DNA from: Prosopocoilus inquinatus
Lineage: Eukaryota > Arthropoda > Insecta > Coleoptera > Lucanidae
NCBI GenBank assembly: GCA_036172665.1
Contig: CM069875.1
Coordinates: 13,100,001 to 13,164,000, forward strand
DNA length: 64,000 nt
Reading direction: 5' to 3'
In this document: positions 51,700 to 62,770 of the stretch, in pieces
How positions within the stretch are numbered: the first letter of the stretch is position 1
Layout: each line of letters opens with the position of its first letter
Program-made: the position numbers and the translations under genes
Notes under the pieces: model-generated
What the model was told of the DNA's origin: nothing
Seen by the model: the letters and a program-made list of their open reading frames with translations, nothing else
The model's database searches: none

Positions 51700-53128
51700 T
51701 ATTTTACATTTTTTCACGTCATCTTTATTTTATAAATGTTAATATATTGATATTTTCAATTCAATTTTATCATACACGTCTTATTCACATGTCAAGAAAC
51801 CTATTCTTGTAAAATATTTTCGACATCAAGAAAAATTATGTTTCATTTTACCTAACCTCTGTTTTATGATACCCTTTTGTTCTTTGTGATAAAGAGATAT
51901 CACGTATAAAAACCTATGACTTTTATGCTGTTATGTTTTTCTGCGGATCCTAAAATGAGGCATCTATACATACCGTGACTTATTTTATTAACTCTAAACA
52001 TAAAAGGTAAATATTCCCAGGTTCAGTTATAAAAAAAAAACATGTCAATGCATGGCAGAATATGCAAACAAGTTTCAATAAAACAAATATGATGTTAATG
52101 TCAGTTATGAATGTCATGAATTATGTCTGAAATATTTAAAAAAATACTATGAAAGAATTTGATAATCGTTTGGCATTATGCACATTTTTCAAAGTTCATT
52201 GACTCGTTATACTGAGCGAACACGCCGGATAAAATTACAACCCTTCTTCAAGAACTAAACGGGGGTTAGACTTATTTTTTTTCTAAACGACCTCTTCTGG
52301 TTTTATGACGTCATTGCCAACATTCTTCAGAGCTGCAAGAAGTAAAGATTTTTCTGCAACGGCCTCTTCGACTTAAGAACTAAAGGGGTAACTTCTTCAC
52401 CTCTTAAACCATTCCCCTAACTTAGGAGATGACCTTCAACGAAGGTCACTTCGGATGGACACATACCATCCGCATTTTTCAAGGTCAAAGTGGTCTAGGA
52501 TCCCGCTAGCTATACTACTTTTGCTAAAGGTTTAAGCCTCAGTTGTAAAACTGAATCTAAATCATTCATTTAGCTTCCGTTAAGGTTTTGTTTAATTTAC
52601 TGACAAATGAAACCTAAATGGACGATTTATAAATCATTAGCAACTACTAAACGCAGCGTTTAAAGTAAATGACGCTTCGTGAATACGACTGTAGTGTATT
52701 TATATTATGAAGCATTCATGTATGCATTCATAGATAAAAGATATATTAGATGTCAAAGCCAACGTTGTATATATGGACCAAAAGAATGCGCGCCTCACGC
52801 GGCCTGGGGGGAATTAAGGAGCGAATGCAGAATACAAGGAAATTCATTTTGACTATTTTTTTTGTTTTTTGATATTTTTGAGCAAAACAGTTGGTTCCTG
52901 GGGATAAGAAACGGAATCATGATAACATAGAAAAGTACACTAAATAATGATTAAAAATTAAGAAAAAGAGGCATCTAAAATTCCTACCTTATAAATATTA
53001 TTTTCCAGTCCAAAAGATTAAAACATAAAAAGATTCGTATTAACACTCTGTTTCCTCTTTACCGCAGGTATTTTAAATTAACTTTGTTGACACGGTTGCT
53101 ATGGTGATTTTGTACGTATGACTTACTA
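51700..53128. other. Gene-free stretch
   Basis: No gene. A moderately G+C-richer tract, 52,240-52,500, has no convincing frame. TATACTACTTTTGC at 52,510 slightly resembles the edge of the 270-bp module, too weakly to call. Confidence 0.4.
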
Positions 53129-53334
53129 ATGCCCGGTTTCTGAAACGATACATAACTTTACGTAGAGACAAACTCAAGATAAACTCACCATAACTTCTAA
53201 AAACCGATGCTCAAAACTTTATCTGTAGGTAAAGTGTATACGTAGCAATGTAAACAATTTATACTTTTCATAAAGTTATCTGTCAAGAAAAATTTATGTT
53301 TACCTAAAGTTATTTATCGTTTCAGAAACCGGTT
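53129..53334. mobile_element. Short MITE with GGTTTCTGAAACGATA termini
   Basis: Inverted ends CGGTTTCTGAAACGATA and TATCGTTTCAGAAACCG, 206 bp apart. The outer bases (ATGCCC on the left) resemble the Harbinger-like element at 58624-58751. No ORF. Confidence 0.6.
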
Positions 53335-53927
53335 ATACGTACAATACAGTTCATTTTTTTCTTTACAGGGTGTGGATAAAGTATGGAACAAAATTCATAT
53401 TTCTGTTATAATAGTATATAATAATAATAGGAGGTGAACGTCGACGCGATACCCGAATATTTAGGCTCCGTCACGTGCGAAGAAAAATCTGTGTTTAAGT
53501 GGTAATTACAGTAAGATTAATTTTCTGAATAACACCTAGGTAAACACAAGAAACGATAGAAAAGTACGGAAAAGTAAGTACATGAATTGACCTAGTAATT
53601 GAAACTTTTTACGATTTAGTTGTCATCAACAATAGCACATGCATTAAGCACGTTATCAGATTGATAACATTTAAAAAGAGAAGAGCGTGAGTGGGATTGA
53701 GACAGGTGCAGGCCGGGTCGGTTCCTGAACTAAGTAGGGGACTGGCAAAACTAGTCGGCACACTCTTGATTAGATAAACGCTAAATTTTTCTTGCTGATG
53801 ATAGCGTGCTGTAATTAATAATTAATAATCATAAAAACAAAGAGACAACCGGTCAGAAAGTAAGCAAATAATACGCAAGTGCCGAGACTTATTAGAATAA
53901 ATAAAATGTATAGCGATTCATCAACTG

Positions 53928-54662
53928 ATGATCAAACAAAGAAAAGGAGAATGGAGGGAGGAGATTGCAAAGAAGGCTTCGAGAGAAGCAAAAAAAATAA
54001 CCAGATCACCCATAAAACAGAGAGAAAGAAATGAGGAAAAATTAGATATGATAATAAAAATGATACAAGAAATGAAAACTGATATAAAAGCAGAAATACA
54101 TCAGGTAAGAAAAGAACAAGAAGAATACTCAAAGGAAATGGAAAAGCTAAAAGCAGAAAACGAAAGATTAAGACAAGAAAACTCAGAAATTAAGAGAGAA
54201 ATACATAATATGAAAAATAATTTTGAATGGATGGAAAAAGATAAAAAGAAAAACAATATTATTGTAAGTGGTATAAAGGTAAGCTCAAAAGACGCAACTG
54301 AGCTAAAAGAAAAGATGAATAAATTCATAAACAAACATCTCAACGTACTAACTCAAATGAAAAAAGTCCAACAAATAGGGGAAAAGACCTGTTTAATTGA
54401 ATTAGAAAACGAGCAAGAAAAATTGAAAATTATGGCAAATAAGCTCAAGTTAAAGAATTACAAAGAGGGAGAAGTATATATTAACAACGACCTGACGATG
54501 CAAGAAAGAGAAAAACAGCGACAAATAAGAAAGAAAGCAAAGGAAGAAAGGTTGAACGGAAAAGAAGTAAAACAGGGATATAACAAAATAATTGCAAACG
54601 GAAAAGAATGGAGATGGAATAAAAATAAAGGACTTTTAGAATTAACAAGCCCAAAAAACTAA
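53928..54662 (+). CDS. LINE ORF1, coiled-coil nucleic-acid-binding protein
   Basis: 244 codons, very rich in K and E. Residues about 35-105 form a coiled coil (EMKTDIKAEIHQVRKEQEEY, AENERLRQENSEIKREI). Then comes an RRM-like start, NNIIVSGIK, with a C-terminal basic region (EREKQRQIRKKAKEERLNGK) ending in WRWNKNKGLLEL. This is the layout of ORF1 proteins that trimerise and coat LINE RNA. The chosen start is the first in-frame methionine after the leader; the frame is intact. ORF2 begins 53 bases after the stop in another frame. Confidence 0.75.
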   Translation: MIKQRKGEWREEIAKKASREAKKITRSPIKQRERNEEKLDMIIKMIQEMKTDIKAEIHQVRKEQEEYSKEMEKLKAENERLRQENSEIKREIHNMKNNFEWMEKDKKKNNIIVSGIKVSSKDATELKEKMNKFINKHLNVLTQMKKVQQIGEKTCLIELENEQEKLKIMANKLKLKNYKEGEVYINNDLTMQEREKQRQIRKKAKEERLNGKEVKQGYNKIIANGKEWRWNKNKGLLELTSPKN

Positions 54663-54715
54663 ATAAAACCGATAGGAATAAACACAAAGTAAACGAACTA
54701 GCTACGGAAAAGGAC

Positions 54716-55980
54716 ATGAAAAACGGCAAAACAAAAATAAACAAAAAAACCAAACAAAGAATATCAGGAAATATTAAAGTAGACATGATTAAAACTGGAA
54801 AAAACGAGCAAAGGCAAGAACTAAAAAAACCAGATAAGCGTAAAGTGGAGAAAACAATGTCGATGACAAACCAAGAAAGAAGAAAAGAAAGAGTGATGAA
54901 AATAGGAACTTGGAACATTAGAAGTTTAAGTGGGAAAGAGAAAGAATTAACAAAAGAATTTGAAGATGGTGGGCTGGACATATTAGCTATATCCGAAACA
55001 AAAAGAAAGGGAAAGGATGTATAGAGCTAGATAATGGACATATATTATTCTACAGTGGAATAGAAAACAATAAGAGAGCAGCAGCAGGAGTGGGATGTAT
55101 AATACACCAAAAACTAAGAAATAAAATAAATAAATGGGAGGCTTTTTCCGAAAGAATACTGATAATAGAACTGAGAATTACAGAAAAAAGTATTATCACA
55201 TTAATATGCATTTATGGACCTAATGAAGACGAGAAAAGGGAAATCAAAGAAATCTTTTGGGAAGAGCTAACCAAGATTACAGAAGAAAGCAAGGGGGACA
55301 TATTTGTAATGGGAGATTTTAACAGTAGAGTTGGCATAAAGGATAATACATACTCAACAGTACTTGGACAATATGGAGAACCGACAAGAAATAACAACGG
55401 GAAAAGAATGCTGGAATATTGCCAAATGAACAATCTAATGATCACAAACTCTTTTTTCCAACATAAGGATATCCATAAATACACAAGAGTGGAACCGAGA
55501 AGGAGAGAAAAATCAATAATAGACTATATCCTAATAGAAAAAGAAAACAGAAGACGAATCGTCGACACAAAAGTTAAAAGGGGACCGGAAATACACAGCG
55601 ATCATTATTTAGTAATAATGAGAATAAGAAATGAGGCGAAATGCAGAAATAGCATAAATAAGAAACCAGAGAAGATAGAACATGAAACTATAAGGTCATA
55701 TAAGTTACTGGATGAAACAGTCAGATCAGAATATGAAGAAAAGATGAACTTAGAAATGGAAATATTAATGAGAAACAAGGAATCAATGAACGTCGAACAG
55801 ATGTGGAACACATTCAAGGAAGTAATGATTGAAGTAACCAAAAAAGTATGCGGGACATGTAAGATGACTAATGTTAGAAAGCAAACGGCATGGTGGACAA
55901 AGGAAATACAGAAACAAGTAAAAATAAAGAAAAGAAAATGGCAATCGTATTTACAAAAAAAAAACAGGCGAAGCTTATGA
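54716..55980 (+). pseudogene. LINE ORF2, endonuclease part
   Basis: Two open segments (54716-55024 and 55090-55980, the second frame opening at about 55,015) separated by a one-base frameshift. The AP-endonuclease domain begins at 54896: MKIGTWNIRSLSGKE and ISETKRKG, continuing with GDFNSRVG (about 55,313), YTRVEPRRREKSIIDYI and SDHYLV (about 55,600). In LINEs this nicks the target DNA to prime reverse transcription. A second frameshift in the poly(A) run near 55,957-55,966 separates it from the RT part. Confidence 0.8.
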
Positions 55981-56014
55981 AGAATACAAACAACAAAGAC
56001 AAATCGTTAAGAGG

Positions 56015-57797
56015 ATGATACTTGAAGCAAAAGAGAAAACATGGACAGAATTTGGAACAAAGCTTGAAGAAGATAGTAAAAGCAACCAGAAACTGTTTTT
56101 TAAAGTAATAAAAAACATAAGGAAGCAGAAAACAAACCAGGCAATGTACATAAAAGATTCAAAAGGAAGTATACTAACAGAAGAAAAAGAAATAATGGAA
56201 AGATGGCGAGAATATTTCATGAACTTGCTAGCAGGGGCAGAAAAAGGGACAGAAATAATTGCAAACAAAACAGGGATAATAAACAACGAAGAAAGAATCA
56301 CTATGGAAGAACTAAAAGAAGCATTACGCAAATTGAAAAATGGTAAATCACCAGGACAAGATAGAATAACGACTGAAATGATGAAGAGTATGGGAGAAAC
56401 AGGAAAACAAGTATTACTAGGAATCATGAATAAAGCCTGGATGGAAGAAGATATATCTAATGACTGGGAAACAGGAACGATTTTGCCAATTTTAAAAAAA
56501 GGAGATCTAAAAGAATGTAACAATTACAGAGGTATAATATTACTAAGCACGGGAATGAAGTTGTATGAACAAATCCTAAATGTGAAACTACGAGATATCA
56601 TAGAAGTAACTCTGACCGAATCTCAAAGTGGCTTTAGAAAGGGCAGAAGCGGGCAAGACCATATATTCACGATAAAACAGATAATAGAAAAGACCAAACT
56701 GAAAAGAGGAGAAGCTTATATGGCATTCATAGACATACAAAAAGCCTTCGACAAAGTACCAAGAAAAATAGTATGGGACATGTTAGAAGAAAGAGGAGTA
56801 GACAGCAAGATGAGCAGAGTAGTTCAAAGTTTGTATGCGAACACGAAAAATGTAGTAATATTCACAAATATGAAATCTGAAATATTTACAACTAAAGAAG
56901 GATTGAGACAAGGTGGAGGAATGAGCCCGACACTTTTTACCTTGTTCATGGATCACATCATCAGGAAATGTAATGAAAGAACTAAGAGCTTATTTGTAGA
57001 ATACAAAAATCTGCAACCAATAGAAATAAAAGAATGTGCCTGTGCTGACGATGTCGTAATAATTACATCAACAGAGAAAGAATTACAGAAGAATTTAGAA
57101 ATTTGGAAGGAGGTACTGGAAAGTAGTGGTATGAAAATGAATTCGGAAAAGACAAAGATTATGGCAGTAACAGAAAAAGAAGAAGAATGTACATTTAGAC
57201 GGAGTAAAAATAGAACAAGTAGAAGTGTTTGAATACTTAGGAGTCACAATAGAAACTTCAGGAAGACATGAAAAAGAAATAAACAAAAGAATAGAAAACG
57301 CAATCAAAGTCTACCACAGCATAAACAAAACCTTTATTAACAAAAAAGAAATTTCATCCAAAACAAAAATGGACGTTTACAAAGCAGTCTATAGACCTAT
57401 ATTAACATATGGATGTGAAACTTGGACACTAACAAGAAAACAGAAAAGTAAAATTCAAGCAATGGAAATGAAGTACCTAAGAAGAACCAGAGGAGTAACA
57501 AGAAAGGATAAGATCAGAAATGAACAAATAAGAGGAGACCTTGAAGTGCAATCAATATTAGAATACATAGAACAACGACAAATAAGCTGGTGGGGACATC
57601 TACAAAGAATGAACAACAACAGACAAGTAAAAAGAATTTGGGAAGCGAAAATATTAATAAGGAGGAAAAGGGGAAGACCAAGAGAAACATGGGAGAGTAC
57701 GATAGGAAAATTATTGAAAGATAGAGGAAAGACATGGAATGAAGCCAAGTTAATAGCAAGAGACAAAAAAGAGTGGCGCAAATTTGTCTATGGCTAG
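56015..57797 (+). pseudogene. LINE ORF2, reverse transcriptase part
   Basis: Segment 56015-57232 carries RT motifs: LRKLKNGKSPGQDRITTEMM, GTILPILKKGD, NNYRGIILLS, SQSGFRKGRSGQDHIF, AFIDIQKAFDKVPR, GLRQGGGMSPTLF, and the active site CADDVVIIT (about 57,040). A frameshift near 57,170-57,195 moves to segment 57225-57797, with FEYLGVTIE, PILTYGCETW, GVTRKDKIRNEQIR, WWGHLQRM and KRGRPRETW. Only indels break the protein; no large piece is missing, so the copy is moderately old. Confidence 0.85.
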
Positions 57798-57871
57798 AAC
57801 AACCTTACTCCCGACACCCTGTGGGTAAAAGGGAATATGATTATATGATTATACTTTATCCACACCCTGTA

Positions 57872-58620
57872 TATGCTGATCAATGGATTAACAAGACTTA
57901 CTGCTATACTGCCATCTCCCTTTAACTTTCAAGAAACAATCTTGTCGTTTTTCAAACATATTTCATTAAGTATGTGGCATTTTTCTTCTTACGTAGAACA
58001 TATCACGCATGCCTTGCTTGTTAGATGTTAGATGAATTTTTAAGTTATATTAATCAAGATATTAACATTAATTATGTGCATTAATAGGGTAAACTTATTA
58101 TGGGCAGTAATGTATCTTTACTTCTAAAATAATTAATTTCCTTCGGTAATTGAATTTGGAGTAAAAAGAAAATTTTTAATTGATCTACTTTTGTCCGATG
58201 AAAATGTAAGAAAACTACTTTCCAAATTTTAACCGGACACTTTAAAAATTAGAAACTTTTTTCACTCCGGACAAAGCTATCAATCAGCTATCAATCAACA
58301 GTGAAACTCTTTCTAATTTTAAAAGTTAAAGTTTAGAAAACAATTTTCTGAGAAAATTTTTACTTTAACTACTGGAATGCCACCAAAAGTATATGTAAGC
58401 AGGCCTTGGTGTGTTCCGATCGTGATTGATGTAACTCTATTTCGAATCTTGGTTAGTAATCACTTGTTATATATTTAGTACATATAGTGTTTTTATTATT
58501 CTGCAACAATCCCAATGTTGCATTTTAAAATAATTAAGGTACATTCGGAGTTAATTTTTATTCTCAAACTGTCTGATGACTGTTGTGAGAAATTCAGAAA
58601 TTTAAAAAAATTAAAATGTC
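57872..58620. other. Gene-free stretch
   Basis: A small hairpin-like region occurs at 58,235-58,330, with the direct repeat GCTATCAATCA. Nothing else is supported. Confidence 0.4.
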
Positions 58621-58623
58621 TTA

Positions 58624-58751
58624 TGCCCGATTTCTTTACCTACGGATAAATTTATCTGCCAAGTAGTATCCTGGGAAACTATTATCGATACAATGGTTTC
58701 TAAGAATAATACCTGGCAGATAAATTTATCAGGAGGTGAAGAAATCGGGCA
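58624..58751. mobile_element. PIF/Harbinger-like MITE, 128 bp
   Basis: Inverted termini TGCCCGATTTC and GAAATCGGGCA, flanked on both sides by TTA (58621-58623 and 58752-58754), the three-base target duplication typical of PIF/Harbinger. Inner palindromic parts (GATAAATTTATC) make it a near-complete hairpin. A relative is at 26318-26410. Confidence 0.75.
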
Positions 58752-58754
58752 TTA

Positions 58755-59439
58755 ATAAGTTTATCTGTGGAGAGTTTCTGACTGGTCATGCTTATTGTCT
58801 CATGAATATCGTCTAGGAAATATTGAAATGCCTGTTTAAAAGTGAATTAAACATGAATTAATCTTAAATTTGTATCGAAAGTTTTATTTCAAAATATACT
58901 GGACCTGAATTTGTGAATTAGCGGTATTAGTTGCCTATGGCTACCATCCTTTGATATGATTATTTTAAGAAGCAAAATATAAAGCATTCACGATCTATTT
59001 TAATACTACACAGGAGATTCAGGCAACCATTTCATTAAAAGTTTACGGACTTCTCCTTTGAATTTCTGTTTCATATTTTGCAGTTATAAGTTAAGGATAT
59101 GGATCTATCAAAATATAATATTTTCAAATTTCGGACACTTCCGCTTATACCGGAAGTTGATGTAAATTTTCTTATTTTAAATGGAATACCCCAATTTTTA
59201 ATGCTTTTTTGAAATCTCTATAAAATTTTAAAAATATTTTGTGCAACATGCAACAATTAACCGTTTCCGAGATCTTTTCATTTCTTAAAAATAACTCAGA
59301 CTTGTAGAACCTTGGTTATGATACTGCCGTCTTTGTGCATCAAAAACCATGATGCCCATTTTTGGCCTGTAGTAGGCTACAGTAATATTCTTTCAGATCA
59401 TGTCCAGTTTTTCACTTGATTACTTACAGGCTGGTTGAA
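58755..59439. other. Gene-free stretch
   Basis: No coding frame or repeat that I can support. Confidence 0.4.
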
Positions 59440-60760
59440 AAGTAACTTCTATTCGAACTAATTTCAATTGTCGAAAAGTCATGTTTTTTAAATGGAACGC
59501 CTAGTATACTTTTATACCATGTGACTCAGGATTAAATGTTCTTTCGTCCTGTATTAGCATTCCCTATACCTATCTCTTATAGTTCACTCGTTATCGATGA
59601 TTTATTTTTAGCACGTAATTTTTTCCCACTTTTCGGTATTATTTTTAAATAGTGGGTTATGAAAACTAGAGAACAGATAAAATAGCGACATCTTACTATC
59701 GCTTTTTGACCTGACATTGCAGTAGGATAGACAAATTGAAGCGGTTTTCACTGCAATCAAGAACGATTTGCACAAAATTTTTCTGAAAACTAGAGAGATT
59801 ATAATTTTTGAAATCATCCGTCTAGTAGGAATTAAAAAAACAATTTAATCGCTACGAAGAACCAAAAAATGAATAATCAAACACAGACATAAAGGTATTT
59901 TATGATAAAAAAAATCGACAAGTCAAGAAGTTAATAAAAAAAGTCGTTATATCGAGGAAAATGCGTTATTACATAGATACAGTGGAAAGTTATTACTAAT
60001 AAATAATAGCCGAGGACAACTTAGAGCCAATATTATAACCAACAATTTGTGTATTATTTTTAATATTTCTGATTTATTTATTAGTTTTCATTAAATTTGT
60101 GTAGATTTCTCCTTGTAAATAGTCATACCAAGAATTCTAATACATGCGGCATATGTAAACAAAAAGTTCAGATGATAGATGTGTATTTAAATATTATTTG
60201 TCGGTTTTTAAAATAAAATTGATAATACAGTCAGAAATTAACGTAAAAAGCCTCAGTTTGTTAAATTTTCATAGCACACTATTCAGGAATAATACTGAAA
60301 AGTGAAAAAATTGTGTCAAGGAGAAAATCATGAATAGAAAGAGAAAGGTAAGAGATGGGTGTAGGGTATGCTAATACAGTTGAAAAGAACATCTAATTCT
60401 GATTCTTATGGTATAAAAAAATACTGGGTGTTTTATTTAAAAAACATTACTTTCCTACAGTTGAAATCAGTACGAATAGAAGTTACTTTTCAACCAGCCC
60501 GTAAGCGATTTTGTGGTTCTTCATTTTTTGGTTCTTCGTAGCGATTAAATTGTTTTTCTTAATTCCTACTAGACGGATGATTTCAAAAATTATAATCTTT
60601 CTAGTTTTCATAACCCACTATTTAAAAATAATACCGAAAAGTGGGAAAAAATTACGTGCTAAAAATAAACCATCGATAACGAGTGAACTATAAGAGATAG
60701 GTATAGGGAATGCTAATACAGTTCGAAAGAACATTTAATTCTGATTCTTATGGTATAAAA
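59440..60760. repeat. Pair of inverted repeats
   Basis: 59440-59870 and the complement of 60490-60760 share GCTGGTTGAAAAGTAACTTC (near the outer and inner ends), GGTATTATTTTTAAATAGTG and TCATCCGTCTAGTAGGAATT. The left copy is interrupted by the 112-bp retroposon insertion at 59672-59783; the right copy gives the empty site. The class of the repeat is unknown. Confidence 0.65.
59672..59783 (+). mobile_element. Hammerhead-retroposon, deleted copy
   Basis: Head (AACAGATAAAATAGCGACAT), part of the alternative middle (GTAGGATAGACAAATTGAAG), then directly the family tail (GGTTTTCACTGCAATCAAG...). The hammerhead is deleted. It is flanked by TGAAAACTAGAG at 59660-59671 and 59784-59795, a 12-bp target-site duplication confirmed by the empty site near 60,600 in the inverted copy. 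Confidence 0.8.
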
Positions 60761-62090
60761 AAATACATTAATTAAAAGTAAAAAGTGAAGAGAATATGAA
60801 ACAAATAAAAAAATCTTTATAAAACGAGCTAAAAGAGTAATTCATCGACTTACTTGACGTTTCCCAAAAATGATTATTTGCTTAATCAAAAGCGAATAAC
60901 GGAAAATATAAACAATTTAGCCTAATATTTTTTTTTTAATTAATTGTGAAGAGATTGTTAGTGGTTAAAAAAAAATATCAGCAAAGATATAACTTGTAAA
61001 CCAAGAATATCATTACTGATGCGTCCAGGCCCGTCAAGTAAGTCAATAAATTACTCTTTTACCTCGTTTCAAAAAGCTTTTTTATTTGTTTCATATTCTC
61101 TGCAATTCTTACGAGCAAGAACTACCCAAAAATTAACAATCAAAAGTGATAATAGCAATAAAAAAAATTTCGTCAAGTAAATGATGAAAACTTGCTTGAA
61201 AATTGTAACAATAATCTTCCCATCTTTCATTAAAATCAGCTTAAATATTCTCAAGCAGCATATTTCAGTTATTAAAATGCCAGAAACTGTAAAAAAACTA
61301 AAACATGTAGTAACTGTGTTTTATGTTACAACAAAACTGAGGCCCCGTTTTACTACTAAAAATCGAAAATGTAATATTTTTTTAAAGGACAATGAGATTT
61401 CAGTACTCACCAAATAAGGTCTAAAAACTAAATAAAATCACTATTTCTTTGATTTCTTTGTTTTTTGTAACTATTTATGATAGAGTTTTTGAAAGTTCAA
61501 GGACCGTATGCCACAGTGACATTTACGATTCTATGAATGTTACCTTACATAATCAACTGAAAAAAAAATAATAATTTTGACTATTAATCCTAAAAATGGA
61601 GTCTTCTATTACATATATGAATAATTTCAAACTAATTTATGAAGATATTTTAACATTAAAACTGCAAATGAAAATTATCCAATTTCAAGAATTAAAAGTA
61701 AAGTAAAGTTTAATCGAATATCATTCATCATCCACGCGTTTTACGAAAACAAGAAATTTTCCTGCTACTACCCGCTAATATGCTAGTAATTCAACGAAAG
61801 ACTTTTTATAGCAACATTTCCCATATCACCAACAGATAAGTTTTTAACAAGTGGATTTACTGTCAAGGAAACCAAAATCGATACAATCAAACGCAAGAGA
61901 TACATTTAAAAAAAATTAAATATATCAGAATGTCTGGATAGTGTAAACAGATAATTAATTCAAACTTGTTCTTATTTTTACCTGAATTGTAGTAGATTTT
62001 GGAGGCAATGTTCTCGAAATCGAATTTTATTTACAATGCGTTACCATATTTTGTTAGAAATGCAATTTTATTTAGAATAAAGTTTGTTGA
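60761..62090. other. Gene-free stretch
   Basis: AT-rich. Tracts near 60,850 and 61,040 (GTAATTCATCGACTTACTTG and its near-complement) face each other and suggest another small foldback. Short frames at 61181-61417 have no recognisable domains. Confidence 0.4.
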
Positions 62091-62099
62091 GTTTGGTGA

Positions 62100-62770
62100 A
62101 GAAAGATCTACGGAGTTTCCTACATCGAGTGGAGATGAAGAACCATCTTTCAAGAAAATAAACAAAATGGAAAGGGCACAATTACGTTCCTCTATTAAAT
62201 CTCGAGGAAATATTGACATTTATGAGTAATCCGAGAACATAAGTTCGCTACTAAAACTGGTTACAACTGAAATTAACTGTAGGTATACATGATTACTATT
62301 CAAAAAAAAAATTTTAACGTAATTTTTATCTAATGAAAATTTAACTGTATTAATCCTTAATTTATTTCCAACATCTAATCGATATCCAACGCTAATGATT
62401 TGTTATTGAACGTGTTTTAGCCTCTAGTGTTACTTATTTTTTTTTAATTCGACCAAATACCATTGAATATTAAAAAAGGTAAGATAAGACGTTTGCAAAA
62501 AATCAGCTAATTGTCAAGATATCGATTAAATGTTGAAAATAAATTGAAGGATTAATGGAGATAAATTTTCATTAGTTAAAAATAATATTAGAATGTTTTT
62601 TGTTTGAACTTTAGCAATTAATAAATTTCAGTTGTAAAAATTCCTTGTAGTGAACTTACGTTCTCGGATTACTTATAAATGTCAATACTTCATTGAAATT
62701 TAATAAATGTAATTATGCACTTTCTTTTTTCTTCATTTTCTTTTCTTCGTCAGAAGTTGGATCATACTAT
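62100..62770. mobile_element. Foldback element, about 0.67 kb
   Basis: Imperfect inverted repeat centred near 62,430. Landmarks are GAGTAATCCGAGAACATAAG (about 62,225) facing ACTTACGTTCTCGGATTACT (about 62,654), and AATGAAAATTTAACTGTATT facing its complement near 62,560. A 76-codon frame (61999-62229) ends inside it with GDEEPSFKKINKMERAQLR; the facing copy has related but broken sequence, so the frame may be part of the element rather than a gene. Confidence 0.55.

Larger units (their letters stand above)
53430..57850 (+). mobile_element. Two-ORF non-LTR retrotransposon (LINE, RTE-like)
   Basis: Plus-strand element with ORF1 (53928-54662) and ORF2 (54716-57797) encoding an AP-type endonuclease followed by RT. 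The 3' end is short, with TATGATTATATGATTATA instead of a poly(A) tail. The C-terminal pattern (WWGHLQRM, KRGRPRETW) matches endonuclease-RT proteins of insect RTE-type elements; clade assignment is tentative. Three frameshifts disable ORF2. The 5' boundary is uncertain. Confidence 0.85.
53364..57871. repeat. Perfect 21-bp inverted repeat around the LINE
   Basis: 53364-53384 (TACAGGGTGTGGATAAAGTA plus T) and its exact complement at 57851-57871. Without the TA at each edge it looks like a Tc1/mariner-type terminus with TA target duplication, although the DNA between is a non-LTR retrotransposon. Confidence 0.8.

Noticed and set aside
54481..54981. 166-codon minus-strand hydrophobic frame
   Set aside because: Antisense of the lysine/glutamate-rich LINE ORFs, which automatically yields phenylalanine/serine/leucine-rich frames that resemble membrane proteins.
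56015..56523. Minus-strand membrane-like frame opposite the RT
   Set aside because: Same antisense effect; the plus strand carries ordered RT motifs.
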